Source of the DNA: Bacteriovoracaceae bacterium UBA7317
GTDB lineage: Bacteria > Bdellovibrionota > Bacteriovoracia > Bacteriovoracales > Bacteriovoracaceae
Assembly: GCA_002474345.1 (NCBI GenBank)
Contig: DKQD01000014.1
Span: forward strand, 1 to 5,516
DNA: 5,516 nt
Reading direction: 5' to 3'
Shown here: in pieces, positions 1 to 4,734 of the stretch
How the letters are laid out: every line of letters begins with the position of its first letter
Position numbering within the stretch: the stretch's first letter is position 1
Position numbers and translations under genes: made by a program
Notes under the pieces: generated by a model
Database searches by the model: none
What the model was told of the DNA's origin: nothing
Seen by the model: only the letters and a program-made list of their open reading frames with translations

Positions 1-1697
1 TCCTGAAGAGAGTTCATCTTGGCAACAATGTGCCCATGACCTGTTTCCTTCTTTGCTTCAACTTCTTTATTGATAAGTTCAACAAACTTTTTCTTTATAT
101 TTATAGGAGCTACTAAAAGGGTGTCGTAATCCTTTTTCTGAGAAAAACCTGTAAGGAAGTTGAAAACCTCCATAACTTCTCTCGTGATATCCTCTCGACA
201 AGTAAACAAACCTAAATCGGTGTAAAGTTTTGAGGTAATCGGATTGTAGTTTCCAGTCCCCAGGTGAGCGTAAGTTGTGACCTTATCGTGGTCTCTTCTT
301 ACGACCAAACACATTTTTGAATGAGTTTTTAGACCAACCATACCAGTGATAACATGAATACCTTCTTTTTCAAGCTTTTCGGTGAGCCTCATATTCTGCT
401 CTTCTTCAAAGCGGGCCTTTAGCTCAACAAGGCACGCTACCTGCTTTCCATTTTGAGCAGCAAAAATAAGAGATTCAACAATTTTAGAATTCAAGGTGGT
501 TCTATAAAGGGTTATTTTAATGGCCAAAACTTTAGGATCATTGGCAGCGGTTTCAATGAAACGCTCCACGGACGAGGAAAAACTCTCATAAGGGTGGTGA
601 ACAACAATATCTTTCCCCTTAATCTTGTGAAAGATATTGGCCTTATTATCAACAAAGTCTCTAGGCGTTTTCGGAGACCATGGTCTGAATTTTAAATGAG
701 GTTTATCAATTTTTATTAATTCATCAAATTTTGTATAATTAGGTAAGGAGTGCATCTCGTAAACGTTTTCTGCATCGAGCTCCAATTCATTTGTAATATA
801 ATCCAAAATCCAGGAGTCTTTTGTTTGTCCTGAATGCTCAAGCCTAATAACAGGAGAAAACTTCTGCTCTCTTAGCCCCTCTTCGATGTGCTCTTTAAGG
901 TCTAAGGCACCATCTTCATCTGCACCATAATCAGAGTTCCTCGTCACGCGAAAGATAAGTTTATCGAGAATTTTAGTTCCCGGAAAAAGCATTTCCAAAT
1001 TTCCAAGGACAACCTCTTCAACATTCATATAAGTTTCTGTCTTTCCGTCAGATTCCACAAAGTACCATTGAGGAATTTCTGTTGGGATTTTGACCCTTGA
1101 GAAAACTTTTTCCTGACTTGATGGGTGTAAAAGACAAACACCAAGAGATTTAGAAAGGTTTGAAATAAACGGGAACGGATGCCCATAATCGACTGCTAGT
1201 GGGGTCAATATTGGAAAAATCGAGTTTTTAAAAGTTTCAGATAACCTTTTTTTTGACTCTACACCTACATCTTCCCACTTAGCGAGCTTTATACCCTCAT
1301 TTTTAAGAGCAGGGTAAATTAGTTCATTGAGTGTCTGGTTCATTAAAACCATTTGCTCAGTAACCCTTTTTCTTATTTGAGTTAGCTGCTCTCCAGGACT
1401 CAATCCATCAACTGATTGGTAGGAAATAGGTGAAAGAAACTTGTTTCTAAGCCTTCCAACCCTTTTCATATAAAATTCATCTAAATTGCTAATAAAAATG
1501 TCACAAAACCTGAGCCTTTCTAAGAGAGGGGTTTTGTCACTAGTACTTTGGTCCAACACTCTTTGGTTGAATTCAAGCCAAGATACCTCTCTATTGAAGA
1601 ACTTTTCCGATTTTTTAAAGGAAGGCTTTTGAGCCAGTCCACCTACGCCCTGAACAAACTCTTCTTTTTTACTTTGTTTTTCTTTGCTAGATGTCAC
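1..1697 (-). CDS. ppk1: Polyphosphate kinase 1 (3' end beyond window)
   Basis: This enzyme reversibly transfers the ATP gamma-phosphate onto a growing inorganic polyphosphate chain; the family is cytoplasmic or associated with the inner membrane. About 565 codons read without a stop or frameshift. The N-terminal domain shows NREVSWLEFNQRVL (residues 35-48) and ISNLDEFYMKR (69-79), with Asn71 at the ATP-binding position. LAVDYGHPFPFISNL follows near residue 170, and FRVTRNSDY and VHHPYESF lie further on. The catalytic PLD-like domains carry TLYR (Arg399), LKARF (Arg429), GLKTHSK (His459) and YAHLGTGNYN (His478). These match E. coli Arg375, Arg405, His435 (the phosphorylated histidine) and His454 with a constant offset of 24, so the active site looks intact. 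The last residues, around AKMNSL, are also family-typical. Compared with the roughly 690-residue E. coli enzyme, about 150 C-terminal residues lie off the left edge. The GTG start is chosen because GGAGG sits 8 nt upstream and a TAG closes the frame further up. The first 30 residues are Lys-rich and non-conserved. Confidence 0.97.
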   Translation of the reverse strand, partial: MTSSKEKQSKKEEFVQGVGGLAQKPSFKKSEKFFNREVSWLEFNQRVLDQSTSDKTPLLERLRFCDIFISNLDEFYMKRVGRLRNKFLSPISYQSVDGLSPGEQLTQIRKRVTEQMVLMNQTLNELIYPALKNEGIKLAKWEDVGVESKKRLSETFKNSIFPILTPLAVDYGHPFPFISNLSKSLGVCLLHPSSQEKVFSRVKIPTEIPQWYFVESDGKTETYMNVEEVVLGNLEMLFPGTKILDKLIFRVTRNSDYGADEDGALDLKEHIEEGLREQKFSPVIRLEHSGQTKDSWILDYITNELELDAENVYEMHSLPNYTKFDELIKIDKPHLKFRPWSPKTPRDFVDNKANIFHKIKGKDIVVHHPYESFSSSVERFIETAANDPKVLAIKITLYRTTLNSKIVESLIFAAQNGKQVACLVELKARFEEEQNMRLTEKLEKEGIHVITGMVGLKTHSKMCLVVRRDHDKVTTYAHLGTGNYNPITSKLYTDLGLFTCREDITREVMEVFNFLTGFSQKKDYDTLLVAPINIKKKFVELINKEVEAKKETGHGHIVAKMNSLQ

Positions 1698-1705
1698 AGA
1701 TTGTG

Positions 1706-1710
1706 CCTCC
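1706..1710 (-). promoter_or_regulatory. Ribosome binding site of ppk1
   Basis: Reading the minus strand, GGAGG is followed by 8 nt and then GTG. It fixes the start at 1697 as a non-ATG start. No other usable start codon lies between it and the upstream in-frame TAG. Confidence 0.8.
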
Positions 1711-1725
1711 AGAAAAATGCACCTA

Positions 1726-1871
1726 ACATTCTAAAATCAGGACATTTTCTAAAATTAATGTCTAAAGTATTAGCGAATCATCCTTTTATTGTCGACTATT
1801 TAGGCAGTTTTTGCAACACATTATCACGCTTATTGTCAATTCTTCCTACACGGAACCTTTGAATGTCTAAA
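1726..1871. repeat. Four same-orientation TCTAAA-cored repeats in the divergent spacer
   Basis: Reading the plus strand, ACATTCTAAA (1726-1735), ATTTTCTAAA (1744-1753), AATGTCTAAA (1757-1766) and AATGTCTAAA (1862-1871) share a TCTAAA core in one orientation. The last two are identical over 10 bp and begin 105 bp apart. GACATT (1741-1746) and AATGTC (1757-1762) also form a 6-bp inverted repeat around the second copy. They lie between two divergent genes, where repeated binding sites for a regulator would be expected, but chance in AT-rich DNA cannot be excluded. Confidence 0.4.
1766..1795 (-). promoter_or_regulatory. Candidate sigma70-type promoter for ppk1
   Basis: On the minus strand TCGACA (1795-1790, one mismatch to TTGACA) is followed after 18 nt by AATACT (1771-1766, four of six matches to TATAAT). 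This would leave a leader of roughly 60 nt before the GTG. The match is modest in an AT-rich spacer, so the call is tentative. I found no convincing Pho box nearby, although ppk is phosphate-regulated in some bacteria. Confidence 0.25.
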
Positions 1872-1897
1872 CTTTTATCACTCAGATTATCTGGCCA

Positions 1898-1925
1898 TTG
1901 AACTCCAATCTATTGTATCAATAAT
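1898..1925 (+). promoter_or_regulatory. Candidate promoter for the outer-membrane protein gene
   Basis: TTGAAC (1898-1903, four of six matches to TTGACA) is spaced 16 nt from AATAAT (1920-1925, five of six matches to TATAAT). Transcription would begin near 1932, about 30 nt before the ATG. A perfect dyad, TATTG-TAT-CAATA (1911-1923), lies between the two boxes and into the -10, and the palindrome AATAATTATT (1920-1929) overlaps the -10. Either could be an operator, but both are made of A/T-rich sequence and may be incidental. Confidence 0.45.
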
Positions 1926-1947
1926 TATTATTTGAAATTTAACTCGT

Positions 1948-1954
1948 GGAAGGG
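1948..1954 (+). promoter_or_regulatory. Ribosome binding site deciding the ATG at 1963
   Basis: GGAAGGG lies 8 nt before the ATG at 1963 but only 2 nt before an in-frame TTG at 1957. Normal spacing therefore favours the ATG. Confidence 0.65.
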
Positions 1955-1962
1955 AATTGGCC

Positions 1963-2682
1963 ATGGAAATGTTTAAAACTCTCTGGGACAAACTTCAAAA
2001 TACAAATCAATTATCTAAACCCCGGAAAAAATTCTTATTACTAAAAGTGGCTTCTTTTGTAATTTTCGGAAGTCTTATCTTTACGCCAACTAAAGTTAAA
2101 GCAGGTCTTTTCCTCGAACCTTACCTTGGCTACGGGCTAGGGGCTCAGGAATACAGTCTCAAAAGTGGTTCATCCCCACAAAGTGTTTCTTCGTACTCAG
2201 CTCCTAACGGCATAACCATTGGGGCCAGGGCAGGATGGAGCCTAGGACCTGTATACGTAGCTGGAGATTATTCGACCTACTCCTGGGATGGTTCTATTCC
2301 TGGAGTTACATTAAATGCAACGATGGGCGCCTGGACGTTTTCTTCAATGGGTGTAACGGCTATTTTTTCTCCACCAGTCCTTCCCTTAAGAGTATGGGTT
2401 GGTTATCAGTTTTCAGAAAAGCTAACTCAAAAATATGGATCAAATGAGTTTTCTAAAACCGGAACGGCGCTTAAGTTCGGAGGGAGCTTTACTGTTCTCC
2501 CTTTAGTTATGGCCTCCCTCACTGTTAACGTAGAGTACATCATGGCAAACTACGGAGATTTTACTCTTTCAAATGATCAAGGCTCCGTTAATATTGAAGG
2601 CAACACTCTTACCTTTGGAGACTTAAAACAAAATACGGTCCTTATTTCAATTGGACTCCCCTTTGATATTCCTTTCACCTAA
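1963..2682 (+). CDS. Secreted outer-membrane beta-barrel protein, function unknown
   Basis: The 239-residue product begins with a long basic n-region (residues 1-23, including KPRKK). A hydrophobic core (about 24-42) follows, then a VKA|G signal-peptidase I site after Ala47. The mature part of about 192 residues alternates polar and hydrophobic residues and is rich in Gly, Ser, Thr, Tyr and Trp. Stretches such as GITIGARAGWSLG, YVAGDYSTYSW, LRVWVGYQFS, ALKFGGSFTV and LTVNVEYIMANYG look like successive amphipathic strands, and it closes with LISIGLPFDIPF. The size fits an eight-stranded barrel of the general OMP_b-brl/OmpA-like fold. I recognise no specific family and no periplasmic OmpA domain, so ligand and role are unknown. 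There is no lipobox cysteine. It stands alone, divergent from ppk1 and followed by a terminator. An upstream TTG at 1957 would add two residues but is too close to the ribosome binding site. Confidence 0.85.
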   Translation: MEMFKTLWDKLQNTNQLSKPRKKFLLLKVASFVIFGSLIFTPTKVKAGLFLEPYLGYGLGAQEYSLKSGSSPQSVSSYSAPNGITIGARAGWSLGPVYVAGDYSTYSWDGSIPGVTLNATMGAWTFSSMGVTAIFSPPVLPLRVWVGYQFSEKLTQKYGSNEFSKTGTALKFGGSFTVLPLVMASLTVNVEYIMANYGDFTLSNDQGSVNIEGNTLTFGDLKQNTVLISIGLPFDIPFT

Positions 2683-2691
2683 GATATTTCA

Positions 2692-2709
2692 GGCCCTTTT
2701 CTAAGGGCC
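2692..2709 (+). terminator. Hairpin terminator after the outer-membrane protein gene
   Basis: GGCCCTT (2692-2698) and AAGGGCC (2703-2709) form a perfect 7-bp GC-rich stem with a TTCT loop, starting 10 nt after the stop codon. The 3' flank ATTTA is only a weak U-tract, so termination may be partial. Its place between the barrel gene and the protease gene suggests that the two are separate transcription units. Confidence 0.6.
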
Positions 2710-2721
2710 ATTTACAAGTCT

Positions 2722-2767
2722 ATGACAATCGTCTAAACCTGCACCAGGTATTATTTTAGGCTCCTGG
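2722..2767 (+). promoter_or_regulatory. Upstream control region of the M48 gene: -10-like box and overlapping inverted repeats
   Basis: ATGACA (2722-2727, five of six to TTGACA) and TATTAT (2749-2754, five of six to TATAAT) are 21 nt apart, which is long for sigma70, so the promoter is uncertain. A perfect inverted repeat, ACCTG (2737-2741) and CAGGT (2745-2749), sits between the boxes and touches the -10; it could be an operator. The same CCAGG (2744-2748) is also complementary to CCTGG (2763-2767), which overlaps the GGAG ribosome binding site (2766-2769). If transcription starts upstream, two mutually exclusive hairpins are therefore possible. Confidence 0.35.
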
Positions 2768-2777
2768 AGTTAAACGA

Positions 2778-3407
2778 ATGGGTGAAGCATCGATCAACAA
2801 ACTTAATTTGGCCCTCGACGTTCTTTTGAAAAATGATGAAATAAAAAAAAGCCTCAATGGCTTACTCCTTAAGCCCAAAATTTTTAAGGCCAAAACAATC
2901 AATGCCTTTTGCTGGGCCGAAAAGGATTCAAATAATATCCATTTAGCAGTCTCAATGAAAATGATTGAAGTGATGGATGAAAGAAGCCTCATTCTTTGTC
3001 TCCTTCACGAATTCGCCCACCTCATAAAAGGGCACCCCCAATTCCTCTTAAAACTAAACCCAATTCTTTTTACTTTTAAAGTTATTTTGTTTCTTTTCTT
3101 TCTAACAAGTATTTATCCTTATGTTACCGTGTTGCCGATGATTGGACTCTCTTTGGCCTTTGCTGGCTTTATTTCTTTTGTGGCCTTTCTTATACATAGG
3201 CGCTTTAAGAGAAAGTTTGAATTTGAAGCCGATGAATTCGTTGTTAGAAAAGTAGGGAAAAAAAGCTTTATTGATGTCTTAGAGGTCTACTTTGAAGATG
3301 ACCTTGAAACTAAGCTTAGTTCCAGTATTTTTGACTCTCACCCGAGCTTCAAGGAAAGGATTCAAAGGATTCAGAAAATCTCTTTACCCGAACAAAAAGT
3401 TCAATAA
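2778..3407 (+). CDS. Small integral-membrane M48-family zinc metalloprotease
   Basis: The 209-residue protein carries the M48 zinc-protease pattern. NAF (residues 42-44) begins the strand before the active-site helix. HEFAH (77-81) supplies two zinc histidines and the catalytic Glu78, followed by KGH. EFEAD (148-152) gives the third zinc ligand, Glu148, in the ExxAD form. SHPSFKERI (187-195) is the family's usual C-terminal motif. Two membrane segments (about 92-115 and 117-140) lie between HEFAH and EFEAD, as in HtpX. HtpX, however, is near 290 residues and has two more membrane segments at its N terminus, which are missing here. The two segments form a hairpin, so both halves of the active site lie on one side of the membrane, most simply the cytoplasm (inference). 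There is no signal peptide. The ATG is preceded by GGAG at 8 nt. It lies 28 bp upstream of the TolC-like gene and is probably co-transcribed with it. The substrate is unknown. Confidence 0.9.
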   Translation: MGEASINKLNLALDVLLKNDEIKKSLNGLLLKPKIFKAKTINAFCWAEKDSNNIHLAVSMKMIEVMDERSLILCLLHEFAHLIKGHPQFLLKLNPILFTFKVILFLFFLTSIYPYVTVLPMIGLSLAFAGFISFVAFLIHRRFKRKFEFEADEFVVRKVGKKSFIDVLEVYFEDDLETKLSSSIFDSHPSFKERIQRIQKISLPEQKVQ

Positions 3408-3422
3408 TTTAAGAAAATTAAC

Positions 3423-3449
3423 CGATAACGCCATTATGAAATGGCATCG
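3423..3449 (+). promoter_or_regulatory. Predicted mRNA hairpin holding the start codon of the TolC-like gene
   Basis: GCCATT (3430-3435) pairs with AATGGC (3440-3445) around the four-base loop ATGA (3436-3439), which contains the start codon. CGAT (3423-3426) pairs with ATCG (3446-3449) across a three-base AAC bulge, giving ten base pairs. No Shine-Dalgarno sequence precedes this ATG, only A-rich AAGAAAA about 20 nt away. The fold could therefore limit or tune initiation, perhaps relieved by ribosomes finishing the M48 gene 28 nt upstream. That effect is inference; the complementarity is read directly. Confidence 0.4.
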
Positions 3450-4734
3450 TTTTAGGTTTTCAAAGACTCTTTGGATTGGACTTTTAATTCTATCCAATTC
3501 TTCACTTGCATCCCTTTCTTTTAAAGAGGCCATCGACCTTGCCTTTCAAAATAATGAAGATGTTCTCATTCAAAAAGAAAGAATTCAAAAGGCACACTAT
3601 ACTCATAAGAAGGCCCAAGGGGCACACTACCCAACCTTAACAGGTTCGAGCTCTCTTACAAGGTCTAGAGCAGAAACTTCAATTACAGAGACTTACTCAA
3701 CAACTAAAACTTATGGAGTTACTCTCGCTACAGACATTTACTCGGGAAATGCAACAAACCTAGCTGTTAAACAAGCAATAATTAAAAAAAGGCAAGGACG
3801 TACATCCCTTAAACAAATAAAGCTTGGCCTTTTAAGAAAGCTTAGAGAGAGCTTTGCAAGGGCCTTGTATGCTCAGAAGTATGTTAAACTTTCTAGAAGA
3901 ATCCTCAAAAGAAAGAGAGATAACTACGACTTTTTCCGCTTGAGATATCCTGGAGGCCTTGAGCCCTTATGGGCCTTTAAACAAGCCAAAACAGAGTATA
4001 AAGAGGCCAAATGGGAACTTAAGGAAGCTGAAAAGGATAAGGAACTTACCTTGAAAACGCTTTATTTACATATAGGTCTTCCATTTCCAGAAAAAAACCG
4101 TTTGAGCCTCAAAGGAAGTTTTAAACTTTTTAAATTGCCAAGTCTTAAAGACCTTAAAGGGAGGGTTTCTCAAAAACACCTTGATTTAAAATACCAAAAC
4201 CAGGATATAGATTGGAAGAATAAGGCCATTGGAATTAAAAAAGCAGGCTTCCTTCCCACCCTAGGGATGTCTTCGAGTTATTCTATTTCTCAGACTGACT
4301 CTGGAGACGAGACAAAAACCCTAAGCGGTTCTCTTAATCTTAGCTGGAACATTTTTTCAGGTCTTCAGACATCCAATGCCGTTAAGGAGGCGAGGGCCGA
4401 CCTTATTATTACAAAAAGAACTTTGAAGAAAATCAAAAGGGCCCGTCTCGATAATCTTGAAAGGGCCTACAGACTTCACTCTAAAGCAAGGAATAGAACG
4501 ACTTTTACCTTATTGAAGTTTAAAGCTGCAAGAGAGAGAGCGATGGTCGTTCAGCAAGAGTACTCAGCAGGCCTTCAAAGTTACTTAAGTTGGGAGTCTT
4601 CTCAGAATAACTGGACTCAAAAAGAGATCGTCCATTTGCAGGCCCTTCGTGATACATGGACAACCCTTGCTCAACTTGAAGAGGCGGTAGGAAGTTTTGG
4701 ACAAGGCGGAAAGGAGGTTTTCGATGAACCGTAA
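3436..4734 (+). CDS. TolC-family outer-membrane efflux channel
   Basis: This is the outer-membrane exit duct of a tripartite export system, normally a trimer with a beta-barrel and a long periplasmic alpha-helical tunnel. The 432-residue product starts with a signal peptide (basic MKWHRFRFSK, hydrophobic core 11-20, likely cut after SLA at 25). Two outer-membrane-efflux repeats follow. The first opens with SFKEAIDLAFQNNEDVL and HYPTLTGSSSLTRS. The second begins near residue 255 and contains FLPTLGMSSSYSIS and LNLSWNIFSGLQTSNAVKEA. The rest is charged, coiled-coil-like helix rich in Lys, Arg, Glu and Ala. The pattern -hPTL-...-SxxLF/IFSG- is typical of the family. There is no lipobox cysteine, so it is not a CusC/OprM-type lipoprotein. 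The frame is open from before 3292, but only the ATG at 3436 puts a signal peptide at the N terminus and avoids a long overlap with the M48 gene. Its last 11 bp overlap the adaptor gene. The length is slightly under that of E. coli TolC (about 490). Confidence 0.93.
   Translation: MKWHRFRFSKTLWIGLLILSNSSLASLSFKEAIDLAFQNNEDVLIQKERIQKAHYTHKKAQGAHYPTLTGSSSLTRSRAETSITETYSTTKTYGVTLATDIYSGNATNLAVKQAIIKKRQGRTSLKQIKLGLLRKLRESFARALYAQKYVKLSRRILKRKRDNYDFFRLRYPGGLEPLWAFKQAKTEYKEAKWELKEAEKDKELTLKTLYLHIGLPFPEKNRLSLKGSFKLFKLPSLKDLKGRVSQKHLDLKYQNQDIDWKNKAIGIKKAGFLPTLGMSSSYSISQTDSGDETKTLSGSLNLSWNIFSGLQTSNAVKEARADLIITKRTLKKIKRARLDNLERAYRLHSKARNRTTFTLLKFKAARERAMVVQQEYSAGLQSYLSWESSQNNWTQKEIVHLQALRDTWTTLAQLEEAVGSFGQGGKEVFDEP
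4711..4717 (+). promoter_or_regulatory. Strong ribosome binding site for the adaptor, inside the TolC-like gene
   Basis: AAGGAGG lies 6 nt before the ATG at 4724 and within the last codons of the channel gene. It decides the adaptor start and, with the 11-bp overlap, points to translation coupled to the channel gene. Confidence 0.85.

Noticed and set aside
453..695. Plus-strand open frame of 80 codons
   Set aside because: It lies wholly antisense to well-conserved ppk1 catalytic sequence (including TLYR and VHHPYESF), has no ribosome binding site, and encodes nothing recognisable.
1548..1862. Plus-strand open frame of 104 codons across the ppk1 start
   Set aside because: Half of it is antisense to the ppk1 N terminus (NREVSWLEF). 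The rest is the AT-rich control spacer, and its composition is unlike that of the real proteins here.
1957..1962. TTG start at 1957 for the barrel protein
   Set aside because: Only 2 nt separate it from GGAAGGG, while the ATG at 1963 has the normal 8 nt spacing.
1698..1962. Pho box upstream of ppk1
   Set aside because: I searched both strands for paired CTGTCAT-like repeats at 11-bp spacing and saw none.
2235..2447. Plus-strand frame inside the barrel protein gene
   Set aside because: It is an out-of-frame shadow of a gene with a signal peptide and barrel strands.
2756..2992. Minus-strand frame opposite the M48 gene
   Set aside because: It is antisense to the protease coding sequence and has no supported start.
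3292..3435. 48-codon upstream extension of the TolC-like gene
   Set aside because: It would overlap the M48 gene by over 100 bp and bury the signal peptide inside the protein. The ATG at 3436 is the sensible start.
3423..3453. Rho-independent terminator between the M48 and TolC-like genes
   Set aside because: The hairpin is followed by only four T residues and contains the downstream start codon, so intrinsic termination is unlikely. A translational effect is the better reading.
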